Shown here piece by piece: positions 1 through 7,300 of a DNA stretch of 28,602 bases. Origin of the DNA: a virus. Every line of letters starts with the position of its first letter. Position 1 is the first letter of the stretch. The stretch is from IMG/VR virus record IMGVR_UViG_3300042354_000005, positions 1 to 28,602 of that record; one strand, written 5' to 3'. The notes under the pieces were generated by a model. The model saw nothing but the letters and a program-made list of their open reading frames with translations. It was not told where the DNA came from and did no database searches. The translations under genes and the position numbers were made by a program.

Positions 1-127
1 GCAAGAGATAGAAGTTTCCAAAGACGGAAACAAGTGTATACTGATTCTGACGATGCAATGGGTAGGCAAATTAAGCTTATGAAAGCTCAAGGTAAAGACA
101 CTACTGATTTAGAGAGAGCAAGATTAA
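1..127. repeat. 127-bp terminal direct repeat, left copy (circular closure)
   Basis: The first 127 bases, beginning GCAAGAGATAGAAGTTTCC, are identical to bases 28476-28602. The open reading frame entering at position 1 is the in-frame continuation of the one leaving at the right end. The repeat is therefore best read as an overlap of a circular or circularly permuted genome, not as a biological terminal repeat. A length of exactly 127 fits an assembler k-mer overlap. Confidence 0.95.
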
Positions 128-1668
128 AAGCTGCGATATCATATCAAACAGGACTGACAAACGAAACCTTTGCAATTCAACAACAACTAAAAGCAAAAAA
201 TGAATTAACAGTTGCAGAGTTAAGAGCTAGTGCTTTAGCCACAGGTGACTATACAGCTTGGAATAAATTTGAAAAAGAAATGGCTGCTACTATGGCTGCT
301 AATGCTAAGGCTAATGCAGCTGCTAATACTGCTAGATTAAATTCAATAAATGACTTAGCTGTATTTGAGCAGGAGTTGATAAATGATAAAAAAAAGGCGG
401 CTGATGATGAAGCAAAAGAAGCTGCAAAAGATAGAGAGAAAGCTAACAACGAAAGTAAGGCGGCTAATGCAACTAATGTAGCAGATAGATTAGCATCTTC
501 GAGAAAGATTAGGGATGGAGAAATAAGAATAATGGCTGAAGGTTTGGAGAAAGAGGAGGCTATAATTATGGAGAAATTCAAAAGAGAAAGAGAAGATATA
601 GCATCTAATACTAAATTAAAAGCAAAAGAGAAAATAACACTAACTGAACAAGCGGATAAGGAAGAGGCGGCACAACTTGAAGCAAAAAGAATAGCTGTTA
701 AAGACCTTGAGAAAAAGAATATGATTGCAGTTGAAGGTGAACTAGCACAGCTTAGATTAGATGCTATGGCAGAAGGCGCTGAAAAGGAATTGATAATACA
801 AAATGAAAAGTATAAAAAACTTAGAGATGCAGCCAACGCTGACACTAGATTAACACAGGAACAACTAAAAGAAAAGCTAGACCTTTATAACACTATGCAG
901 ATACAGGAAGAAACTGCAAGGATGAAAGATAAGGTAAAGGCTGCAAGTGATTTATTAACCGAGCTTACCACCACAGAAGAAGAAAAAAGACTAGCAGAAC
1001 TAGAAGCCAAATATGTTAAAGACCAAGAGATGGCAATGGGTAATCAAAAGGCTTTAGAGATATTAGAGGCAAATCACAAAAAAGCTCTTGCGGACATCAA
1101 TACAGAGGCACAATTAAAACAAATAGCAGAAGACCAAAAGACTAGAGATGCTAAACTAGCCTTTGCAAAAGATACAGTTGATGGCCTTACCGGTCTAGGT
1201 AATTTGCTTATCAAAGACCAAAAGAAACTTGAGAAATTTAATAAAGCTTCTGCTCTTATTCAAATAGGTATAGATACGGCTAAAGCAATTAGTGCTTTGG
1301 TAGCTAATTCACAGGCTAACCCTATGAATAGTTTAACAGCAGGTGCAGCCGGAATAGCTCAATTTGCTACAGGAATTATTCAGATTGCTACTAATGTTGC
1401 TAAGGCCAAACAAATACTTACATCACCGGGAGCTACTCCAAGCGGTGGCGGTGGTGGAGGCGGTGGAGATACAGGAGGAGGAACTTCTGCAGCTACAGCT
1501 TTACCACAATCTGCTCAATTATTTGGAAGCGCAAATACAGGTGGAAGCTTTAGTGCAGGTGGTGGCTCTAGTAGCTCATCAATGACAGTAACAGCAGTAG
1601 TAAGTGAAACACAGGTAACATCAGTACAAGATAAAATAAACAGAATAAATAAATCAGCAGAACTATGA
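1..1668 (+). CDS. Tail tape-measure protein, C-terminal part (gene spans the contig junction)
   Basis: This is the continuation of the gene that starts at 27828; joined across the 127-bp overlap it encodes about 771 residues, and position 1 is roughly residue 217. The segment is almost entirely charged, alanine- and lysine-rich helix with long heptad-like coiled-coil stretches, as expected for a rod that sets tail length. Near the end there is an alanine/isoleucine-rich amphipathic region, then a glycine run (about positions 1440-1490) and a Ser/Gly-rich tail. The stop overlaps the next gene's start (ATGA at 1665). No peptidase or lysozyme domain is visible. The tape-measure role is inferred from composition, length and place among tail genes. 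Confidence 0.85.
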   Translation, partial: ARDRSFQRRKQVYTDSDDAMGRQIKLMKAQGKDTTDLERARLKAAISYQTGLTNETFAIQQQLKAKNELTVAELRASALATGDYTAWNKFEKEMAATMAANAKANAAANTARLNSINDLAVFEQELINDKKKAADDEAKEAAKDREKANNESKAANATNVADRLASSRKIRDGEIRIMAEGLEKEEAIIMEKFKREREDIASNTKLKAKEKITLTEQADKEEAAQLEAKRIAVKDLEKKNMIAVEGELAQLRLDAMAEGAEKELIIQNEKYKKLRDAANADTRLTQEQLKEKLDLYNTMQIQEETARMKDKVKAASDLLTELTTTEEEKRLAELEAKYVKDQEMAMGNQKALEILEANHKKALADINTEAQLKQIAEDQKTRDAKLAFAKDTVDGLTGLGNLLIKDQKKLEKFNKASALIQIGIDTAKAISALVANSQANPMNSLTAGAAGIAQFATGIIQIATNVAKAKQILTSPGATPSGGGGGGGGDTGGGTSAATALPQSAQLFGSANTGGSFSAGGGSSSSSMTVTAVVSETQVTSVQDKINRINKSAEL

Positions 1669-2099
1669 ATTCACTACAAGCAATAACAAACCACATAACA
1701 GCATTCTATACAGCACATAAGCAAGTATTCAAAGTAGGATGCGATTTCAAAGAGCAACTTTATAACTTTGCTACTCAAGACGAGAAATATCCACTTGTTT
1801 ATATTGTCCCTAGCAATGTATTACCAACTGAAAACACGACAGAATTCAGTTTTGATATTTATTGTTTTGACATAATCCAAAAAGATAGAGCGAATATCAT
1901 AACCATTCTAAGCGATACACAACAGATATTAAATGACTTGTATATATATTATATGGATAGCAATGATTATAGCTTTGACGTAGTAGGTGTTCCTATATTT
2001 GCACCTTTAAACAATGACCTGCTAGATTATGCAGCCGGATGGCAAATGTCAATTACATTAACTGTAAATGATTGGACTGATTGCGCTGTCCCAATCTAA
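1665..2099 (+). CDS. Putative tail terminator / tail completion protein
   Basis: A 144-residue soluble protein whose ATG overlaps the tape-measure stop by four bases, implying translational coupling. It has no signal peptide or membrane segment. The pattern of an N-terminal helix followed by beta strands (YPLVYIVPSN, FSFDIYCFDI, WQMSITLTVND) and the size of about 140 residues fit the tail-terminator (lambda gpU-like) or minor tail proteins that cap the tail tube. It sits next to the gp10-like protein at 2825. The function is inferred from fold pattern and neighbourhood; I do not recognise a diagnostic motif. Confidence 0.5.
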   Translation: MNSLQAITNHITAFYTAHKQVFKVGCDFKEQLYNFATQDEKYPLVYIVPSNVLPTENTTEFSFDIYCFDIIQKDRANIITILSDTQQILNDLYIYYMDSNDYSFDVVGVPIFAPLNNDLLDYAAGWQMSITLTVNDWTDCAVPI

Positions 2100-2128
2100 A
2101 CAAATTACTTTATTAATATAATATAGGT
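2100..2128 (+). promoter_or_regulatory. Late promoter-like motif, copy 1
   Basis: ACAAAT at 2100-2105 is followed after 13 bases by TAATATAGGT at 2119-2128, which directly abuts the ATG at 2129. The same two-part arrangement occurs at four other late genes. AGG lies only one base from the start codon, too close for an ordinary Shine-Dalgarno site, so a promoter role is favoured. Confidence 0.55.
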
Positions 2129-2821
2129 ATGGCTAATGGATGGTGGGGTGATTGGAGACCCTCTTTACCTGCTCACACAGGAGACTTACAACCAACAGAT
2201 TTGATAGAGTGTACTTCCATTATAGGAGGACTTCCTGTCAATACTGCTATTACAGGTACTCAAATCATAGCAGCTGCTAGTGGTGGTAGTGCTGTATGGG
2301 GAGCTATCACAGGAACGCTATCTGCTCAGACTGATTTGAAAAATGCATTAAATACTAAGCCAACAAATAAGTTAGTTGTAGGGTCTAATATTACAGGCAC
2401 AACAGCACTAGCTATTAGTGCAAATGCCTTACTACCTGCTAATACTTTAGTAGTGGGTAAGCCTTGTATGATACATTTAAAAGCAAGAGGCAGAAGAGTA
2501 TTAGGAACTAATGCAACTATCACAATTGGTATGTATAGAAATACAAGCATAGCAACAGCAGGTGGCACATTTATAGGTTCAATCACTATGACTACTATAA
2601 ATACTTTTGCTATGATTGAAAGGCATTTGTTTTGGGATGGTGTAGCTAATGTATCAGTACAAACACCCGGCACTTTAGTAAGTGATTTAATTAATAATGG
2701 AACTTTTACTACTAGTGTTATTAACCCTGCAGTAGATAACTACTTTCTATATACTATTCAATTAGCCAATGCTTTAGATACAGGTCAAATGCAATGGGGC
2801 TTATACATATTATACATTTAA
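2129..2821 (+). CDS. Putative tail fibre / receptor-binding-type structural protein
   Basis: A 230-residue protein beginning MANGWWGDWRPSLP. Around residues 55-75 it carries the sequence WGAITGTLSAQTDLKNAL, which matches the short 'W-G-x-I-T-G-T-L-S-x-Q-T-D-L' linker often seen in phage tail fibres. The C-terminal 130 residues are dominated by predicted beta strands rich in Thr, Ile and Val, fitting a jelly-roll-like trimeric head. It has its own upstream late motif. It could instead be a capsid decoration protein; the fibre reading is supported only by the linker motif and the beta-rich C-terminus. Confidence 0.5.
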   Translation: MANGWWGDWRPSLPAHTGDLQPTDLIECTSIIGGLPVNTAITGTQIIAAASGGSAVWGAITGTLSAQTDLKNALNTKPTNKLVVGSNITGTTALAISANALLPANTLVVGKPCMIHLKARGRRVLGTNATITIGMYRNTSIATAGGTFIGSITMTTINTFAMIERHLFWDGVANVSVQTPGTLVSDLINNGTFTTSVINPAVDNYFLYTIQLANALDTGQMQWGLYILYI

Positions 2822-2824
2822 CTA

Positions 2825-3280
2825 ATGGGTAGATACGCAAACACAGGAGAATTTAACGTACTATATCCTACTCGTAGGAGGATGGCTACTATATTAAAAC
2901 GAATTATACGAGATGACATTATTAATCCAACAGGAAGTACACTAGTAGATAGTATTCGAATCAATGCAAAGATAACAGGCTTTGAAGTTTTAGAGATTCA
3001 AATCGTAGCAGCTTACTATTTTATATTTCTTAACAATGGGGCTTTCTTATGGAATGAGGGCAGAATTGTACCAAGGGAATTTGTAGAAAAATTTACATAT
3101 GAATTAGATAGTGCAGGAATAACAAAAGAAATTTATTCTCAATATGTTGAATGGTTAACTACAAAATATAAGATTTTAGACGTTGCTCCAATACTAGAAA
3201 AAGACCAAAAATTGGTGTATACATTTGAAGCATTATTTGCTCCGCCTGACTTTATTCAAGGTGTTCCACTAAGAGTTTAA
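2825..3280 (+). CDS. Putative head-tail connector / HK97 gp10-like neck protein
   Basis: A 151-residue protein starting three bases after the previous stop. The central part, with a TGSTLVDSIRI segment followed by beta strands and a YYFIFLNNGAF segment, resembles the HK97 gp10-like family, where 'TG.L..SI' precedes a 'Y..F.E.G' motif. That family forms the neck between head and tail. The C-terminus is Pro-rich (APPDFIQGVPLRV). It is the last plus-strand gene before the reverse-strand cassette. The assignment is by motif resemblance and context. Confidence 0.45.
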   Translation: MGRYANTGEFNVLYPTRRRMATILKRIIRDDIINPTGSTLVDSIRINAKITGFEVLEIQIVAAYYFIFLNNGAFLWNEGRIVPREFVEKFTYELDSAGITKEIYSQYVEWLTTKYKILDVAPILEKDQKLVYTFEALFAPPDFIQGVPLRV

Positions 3281-3421
3281 CTTTTAAATTTGAGGCTCTA
3301 CACCCTTGATGTTTATTGAGTTTTTCATTATCTTTAGTTTTAGGTATAATCTATCGTCAAAGTATTAAAGTCTCTTAAATCGCTTTAAAATTATATTTAA
3401 ATGCATTTGTGATTTTGGTGA
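3281..3421. other. Convergent intergenic gap, no gene seen
   Basis: This 141-base AT-rich stretch separates the convergent ends of the gp10-like gene (plus) and the tail chaperone gene (minus). I see no strong hairpin-plus-T-run terminator and no open reading frame of note. Confidence 0.6.
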
Positions 3422-4159
3422 TTATATCTCTAATTCTTTTTTCATACCCATCATATTGAAGACATAAGTAAGGGGAAGGCCTCCAATTTTATCGCTTTTT
3501 GTAAGGTCATTATTACACAATCCGTAAATCATTCTTTCCCAAGACCACTTAGAATCTTTCTTATTTTCCTCTTCCTCTTTTAATTCTTCCGGAGTTAATT
3601 CTGCTTTCTCTTCCGGAGTTAATTCCGGTAGCTCTTCGCCTTGAAATAAGTTTTGGTAAGTCTTTAAAAAGTTTTCTCTGAACTTTAAGAACTCGCTAAT
3701 GATTCCATAAACATCTGTAATTGGAAGGTCTAGAAATTTGTCAGCTCTGATAGTACAATCGTATTCATAAGGCTCAATAATTTCTTCACCCCATTCATTA
3801 ATCTTTGTTTGTCTATATAGAATGCCACAAATATTTGCAAGATTAGAAATGTAGTTATTTGTAAAATAATAATCTAAATCAATGTACTCATAAAGACAAA
3901 GTTTATTAAATGGCTTTACCTTCATACCTATAAGCTCTGACTTGTATTTATTAGATGGCTGAGATAACGCCCATTTGCATTCTTTAACTATCTTAAACAT
4001 CTCATCTACATCAAGATTATCAATCACGTCAGTAGGCTCATTACATATAATAGAAAGTACTTCAGTATTATAGTAATAAGCACCCTGTTCTTTGTCTATC
4101 TCAGATATCTCAATAAATTGTTCAACTGTTATTTCACTCCACTTCTTGGGTAGGTACAT
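3422..4159 (-). CDS. Putative tail-assembly chaperone, longer partner
   Basis: A 245-residue acidic soluble protein on the minus strand. It starts MYLPKKWSEITVEQFIEISEI, and its opening 'W-x-E-I-T-V-E-Q-F' element is shared with the gene upstream of it (E-E-L-T-I-E-Q-F), so the two appear to be paralogous at the N-terminus. Residues about 175-205 are a very acidic, Glu/Pro-rich linker (ELTPEEKAELTPEEL), followed by a WSWERMIYGL segment. Pairs like this, with one longer and one shorter overlapping gene, are the usual tail-tube and tape-measure chaperones (gpG/gpGT type). Its start lies inside the end of the upstream gene (26-base overlap), so coupled translation is likely. Confidence 0.5.
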   Translation of the reverse strand: MYLPKKWSEITVEQFIEISEIDKEQGAYYYNTEVLSIICNEPTDVIDNLDVDEMFKIVKECKWALSQPSNKYKSELIGMKVKPFNKLCLYEYIDLDYYFTNNYISNLANICGILYRQTKINEWGEEIIEPYEYDCTIRADKFLDLPITDVYGIISEFLKFRENFLKTYQNLFQGEELPELTPEEKAELTPEELKEEEENKKDSKWSWERMIYGLCNNDLTKSDKIGGLPLTYVFNMMGMKKELEI

Positions 4160-4676
4160 TCTCTATTTGTTTTTTAATCTTATTAGCTACGAACATAATG
4201 TAAGGGATGCAAATCTCTGCTTTCAATTTTCTTATGTGCTTAGATTTAAGCTTAAGATGTGCCTCAGAGTAATGTTCAGCTGTTGTTAGATGGTCAGCCT
4301 TAAACATTACAGCCATCATATCAGAAATATAACCCTTTTGCTTATGAATAGCTATCTTTTCTATGAGCTTTGTCTCTCGAACTGTTAACTTTAACTCAGC
4401 AGTATAGGTGAATCCGTCTAATTCTAAAACTCCTACAGGCTCAATATCACCCATTGCCTCGGGAACGGTGTTAAATTCTTTTACAATATCAATAAAATCT
4501 GCAATATCAAAGTCAAAAAATTCCTTTTCAGGGATTCCTAGATACTCAAATATCTGTAAATGTCTATCAACAGGGTCAATTTCTTTATTGTTGTTGATAT
4601 CTGTAATCGATTCAAATTGTTCGATTGTTAATTCCTCAATTCTGTTGGGAATCTCCCTTCCTAAAATAGTTACCAT
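4134..4676 (-). CDS. Putative tail-assembly chaperone, shorter partner
   Basis: A 180-residue soluble protein on the minus strand and the upstream member of a two-gene unit. Its N-terminal IEELTIEQFESITDI parallels the start of the following gene. The middle has an acidic 'FDFDIADFIDIVKEF' helix, and the C-terminal half is basic and helical (HLKLKSKHIRKLKAEI). The stop overlaps the next gene by 26 bases in another frame. It is the only gene pair on the reverse strand. A tail-chaperone role is inferred from the paired overlapping architecture and location near capsid and tail genes; no catalytic motif is seen. Confidence 0.5.
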   Translation of the reverse strand: MVTILGREIPNRIEELTIEQFESITDINNNKEIDPVDRHLQIFEYLGIPEKEFFDFDIADFIDIVKEFNTVPEAMGDIEPVGVLELDGFTYTAELKLTVRETKLIEKIAIHKQKGYISDMMAVMFKADHLTTAEHYSEAHLKLKSKHIRKLKAEICIPYIMFVANKIKKQIENVPTQEVE

Positions 4677-4689
4677 AGTTAATTTTTTT

Positions 4690-4718
4690 ACAAATATATG
4701 AATTATTATAATATAGGT
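4690..4718 (+). promoter_or_regulatory. Late promoter-like motif, copy 2
   Basis: ACAAAT at 4690-4695, a 13-base spacer, then TAATATAGGT at 4709-4718, abutting the ATG at 4719 of the protease gene. It has the same spacing as copy 1. Confidence 0.55.
4691..4698 (-). promoter_or_regulatory. Host-type -7 element for the reverse chaperone genes
   Basis: On the minus strand this reads TATATTTG, matching the Bacteroidota -7 consensus TAnnTTTG. It lies about 14 bases upstream of the ATG at 4676. A TTTG exists upstream but at 24 bases rather than 19-21, so the -33 part is weak. It overlaps the ACAAAT half of the divergent plus-strand late motif. Confidence 0.4.
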
Positions 4719-5678
4719 ATGGCAAAAGATAATTTACCTGTATACAAAATCACGATTGACCCCGAATACGCTGAAAATGGGGAGGATTTAGGCATTGAAC
4801 AAATAGCCTTTACCTCAACACCGGCCATTAAAGTAATGGGGTTAGCTTTCAATAGTCAAGTTAAGCCAATGATTTTCACGGACGATTTAAAATATCGTAT
4901 CGTAGCACCTGCTCTAATCCCTATGGAAATCTACCGAAAGGATGACGAGGACGGTAAGGAATATTTCGTGAAATTTACTATTGAGGAGATTGAAAAAATT
5001 CATTCCAAATTTATGAAAGATATGTCTAACAAAGACTTATTCAATCTAGAACACGATACAGATAAAACAGTCCCGGCTTATGTTTTGGAAGCTTGGATTG
5101 TGGATACTCCAAAGGAAGATAAGGCATACTCATCATTCAACATAGAAGTTCCGGAAGGGACTCTTATGGTAACAGCACAGGTAACCGACAAAGAATACTA
5201 TAATCAATTAGTAGCAGATGGTCAAGTTGGTTTTTCAATCGAAGGATATCTAGGTATGAAATTAAAAGAAGAGAAACAATTAAAACTAAATAATATGAAT
5301 AAATTACCGGATGGTGAACACTTAATTGACGGCAAAATCTACGTTGTTGTTGATGGTGAAATCACTGAAATTAGAGAAAAAGAAGAGGAAGTAGTAGTAG
5401 AAGAGGAAGCAATGGCTGACACAGTAGTTGAAGAGGAAGTTGTGGAAGAGGAAACAATGGCAGTTGACCCTACAATGGATGCTGAAGCTATACTAGAAAT
5501 AGTTCGCCCATTAATTACAGAACAAGTTGATGCACTAGTTGCTATGATAGCTGACCTTAAAAATCAGTTAGAAGAATCATTAGTTACTGAAACAGAAGAA
5601 GAGGTTATGGAAGAGGCTGTAGCGTTAAGCGTACAACAAAGACTTAGTATATTTAATAAATTTAACAATAACAAATAA
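4719..5678 (+). CDS. XkdF-like prohead protease with fused acidic scaffold domain
   Basis: A 319-residue protein. An in-frame ATG exists at 4698, but the start at 4719 is chosen because the conserved late motif ends exactly there. Residues about 10-180 resemble the XkdF/S78-type prohead protease: the NLEHD segment, LEAWIVDTPKEDKAY, and a GQVGFSIEGYL strand with the probable catalytic Ser. After a linker (LPDGEHLIDGKIYVVVDG) comes a highly acidic Glu/Val-rich region and a final coiled coil, typical of a scaffold that fills the procapsid and is then digested. It lies immediately upstream of the major capsid gene, as expected. Protease assignment is from family resemblance; the catalytic triad was not proven. 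Confidence 0.75.
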   Translation: MAKDNLPVYKITIDPEYAENGEDLGIEQIAFTSTPAIKVMGLAFNSQVKPMIFTDDLKYRIVAPALIPMEIYRKDDEDGKEYFVKFTIEEIEKIHSKFMKDMSNKDLFNLEHDTDKTVPAYVLEAWIVDTPKEDKAYSSFNIEVPEGTLMVTAQVTDKEYYNQLVADGQVGFSIEGYLGMKLKEEKQLKLNNMNKLPDGEHLIDGKIYVVVDGEITEIREKEEEVVVEEEAMADTVVEEEVVEEETMAVDPTMDAEAILEIVRPLITEQVDALVAMIADLKNQLEESLVTETEEEVMEEAVALSVQQRLSIFNKFNNNK

Positions 5679-5689
5679 AACAACAAACA

Positions 5690-6616
5690 ATGAGAAAATT
5701 AAAATTTGATTTAGTTAATGGTGCAGGGGCAACTCTTACACCAAATGCAGAGAGCTTTTACGCTCAAGCTTACCTAGGAAACAGCGAAATCGTTGATAAC
5801 TTCCGTACACTACCGGGTGTAAAATTTGAGGTTAAAATTGGTACTGTTACTTTTGGTGACATTTTACAACCTTCAACCTGTGCTTTTACTGCACCTACAG
5901 ATACTTTGAGTGCAAAATCGATGTCGGTGTGTGCCTTAAGCAGCATGGCGCAGGTGTGTCAATTTGATTTGGAGCAGTCTTTTGTTTCTTTGCAAATGGC
6001 TCAAGGTTCTAACGGAGATTTTTCCGTTGCATCTTTTATGTCATTCTATTGGTCAGAAATGGCTAACTCTATCAATGGTTCTATTGAGTCATTAAGATGG
6101 CAAGGTGATAGCTCTTTGCTTCCTGCTAATCCACTTTCTTTATGTGATGGTTACGAAGTACAATTGGGTGCAGTTGGTTCAGGTGTTATCCCTTACTCTA
6201 TGACACCTACGCCTACTTTTGCTCAGTTATTAACTGACTTAGAGGCTGCATTTGCTTTAGTACCTGCTAACATTGCATCTCGTACTGCTGACTTGCGTAT
6301 CTTTTTACCTACTCAATTAGTTAACATCTACCGATTAGGTGTAGCTTCAGGTAACACTAATGCATATATCACTCAAGATTTATCTTTAACTTACTTAGGT
6401 ATCAAAATAGTTCTTTGCCCGGGTATGTCAAATGACCATTTGGTAATTACTTTAAAGGATAATTTAGTTTATTTATTCGATGGTGAAGGTGACCCAAGCG
6501 ACTTGAGAGCGGTTAACTTAGCAGATACAGTTGCTGAGCCTTACATCCGTACTCGTGCAAATATGAAAATTGGTTTTAACTTTGTTAATCCACAAGATAT
6601 CGTATACGGTTCTTAA
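5690..6616 (+). CDS. Major capsid protein (HK97 fold, probable)
   Basis: A 308-residue protein following the protease by 11 bases. It has no signal peptide. Features matching HK97-fold capsid proteins of Bacteroidota phages are an N-terminal arm, a central region with FSVASFMSFYWSEMANSING (spine-helix-like), and a C-terminal YLGIKIVLCPGMSNDHLVITLKDNLVY segment followed by an acidic loop and IRTRANMKIGFNFVNPQDIVYGS. The codon mix is richer in C-ending codons than its neighbours, suggesting high expression. Length and position next to the protease/scaffold support the call strongly. Confidence 0.8.
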   Translation: MRKLKFDLVNGAGATLTPNAESFYAQAYLGNSEIVDNFRTLPGVKFEVKIGTVTFGDILQPSTCAFTAPTDTLSAKSMSVCALSSMAQVCQFDLEQSFVSLQMAQGSNGDFSVASFMSFYWSEMANSINGSIESLRWQGDSSLLPANPLSLCDGYEVQLGAVGSGVIPYSMTPTPTFAQLLTDLEAAFALVPANIASRTADLRIFLPTQLVNIYRLGVASGNTNAYITQDLSLTYLGIKIVLCPGMSNDHLVITLKDNLVYLFDGEGDPSDLRAVNLADTVAEPYIRTRANMKIGFNFVNPQDIVYGS

Positions 6617-6637
6617 TTATTCTTAATATTCACTCAT

Positions 6638-6657
6638 AGAGGGGGGTAACCCCCTTT
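6638..6657 (+). promoter_or_regulatory. Hairpin with GNRA-type loop after the capsid gene
   Basis: AGAGGGGG and CCCCCTTT can pair in an 8-bp stem (one G-T pair) closed by the tetraloop GTAA. It lies 21 bases after the capsid stop and 17 bases before the next start. No T-run follows, so it may be an mRNA stabiliser or processing site or a partial terminator instead of a full terminator. Confidence 0.6.
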
Positions 6658-6674
6658 ATATAAAACTTAAAAAT

Positions 6675-7214
6675 ATGCCAACTTGTCAAGCCTTAGAGGC
6701 GATTTTAAAAAGTTGCGATTCAAATTCAGGGGGAATCTATGGAATATGGATTAACCAACAGGATGAAATCGCATCTATTACACCAACTGACCCATCTGCA
6801 GGTTTAGGATGGGACATTACTGCTATCACTTTAGCAGGTACTACTTTATTTGAAAACTATTTTATCCGTAGAAACACTTCTAGCTTTACAGAAGAGGCTG
6901 CTATTGACTTAATCAATGGCTCATCTTATGTTACTGCTACAATCAACTTAATGTTTCAACGACGTGAGGCTGATAAATCAAGAGCTATCAAGATTCTTGG
7001 CTCGGGTCAACAATATTTAACTGCTGTAGTATTAGATGCTAACGGAAAATATTGGTACTTCCCATACTTACAAGTTACAGGTGTAGCTGAAGGTTCGGGA
7101 ACAGCCCGTGCGGATGGTTCTAAGTACGCCGTTACTCTACTTTCGGAAGTGGAATATTTGGCCTATGAGGTCAATATGACCCCTGTAGCTTTAGCTGCTA
7201 TCGGAATATCTTAA
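6675..7214 (+). CDS. Putative major tail tube protein
   Basis: A 179-residue soluble protein with alternating strand-rich segments (WDITAITLAGTTLFENYFIR, YVTATINLMFQ, YAVTLLSEVEYLAYEV) and no membrane segment. Size and beta-rich composition match phage tail tube proteins. The position just after the capsid gene, with only a hairpin between, and the terminator right after it suggest a highly expressed capsid plus tail-tube unit. It could also be a head decoration or stabilising protein; tube is preferred because no other tube candidate is present. Confidence 0.55.
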   Translation: MPTCQALEAILKSCDSNSGGIYGIWINQQDEIASITPTDPSAGLGWDITAITLAGTTLFENYFIRRNTSSFTEEAAIDLINGSSYVTATINLMFQRREADKSRAIKILGSGQQYLTAVVLDANGKYWYFPYLQVTGVAEGSGTARADGSKYAVTLLSEVEYLAYEVNMTPVALAAIGIS

Positions 7215-7236
7215 TAGACTTAATACGCTTAAAACT

Positions 7237-7263
7237 AGCCCTGCATATTGTGGGGCTTTTTTT
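7237..7263 (+). terminator. Intrinsic terminator after the tail tube gene
   Basis: AGCCCTGC pairs with GTGGGGCT (five Watson-Crick pairs plus wobbles and a closing C-G) around the loop ATATT, followed by seven T residues. It separates the tail tube gene from the next late motif 28 bases downstream. Confidence 0.75.
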
Positions 7264-7271
7264 ATTTCTAA

Positions 7272-7300
7272 ACATTTAAGAGTAGTTATATAATATAGGT
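7272..7300 (+). promoter_or_regulatory. Late promoter-like motif, copy 3
   Basis: ACATTT at 7272-7277, a 13-base spacer, then TAATATAGGT at 7291-7300, abutting the ATG at 7301. It follows an intrinsic terminator, so a new transcript would be expected to start here. Confidence 0.55.

Noticed and set aside
249-845. Long reverse-strand open frame inside the tape-measure gene
   Set aside because: It is Ser/Ala/Phe-rich, the usual mirror of an Ala/Lys/Glu-rich coiled-coil gene, and has no start signal or neighbours on that strand.
1364-1585. Second plus-strand frame within the tape-measure 3' end
   Set aside because: Low-complexity product rich in Leu, Glu and Val arising from Gly/Ala-rich codons in another frame; no start signal.
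2326-2673. Reverse frame opposite the fibre-like gene
   Set aside because: Overlaps a better-supported gene and gives a hydrophobic product with no motif.
4166-4176. AAAAAAC on the minus strand as a -1 slippery site for the chaperones
   Set aside because: The codon phase is AAA-AAA-C, not A-AAA-AAC, and the second gene lies in the +1 frame, with a stop codon between this site and the overlap.
4408-4701. Plus-strand frame opposite the first chaperone gene
   Set aside because: Ser/Ile-rich shadow with no start signal; it covers the promoter region of the reverse genes.
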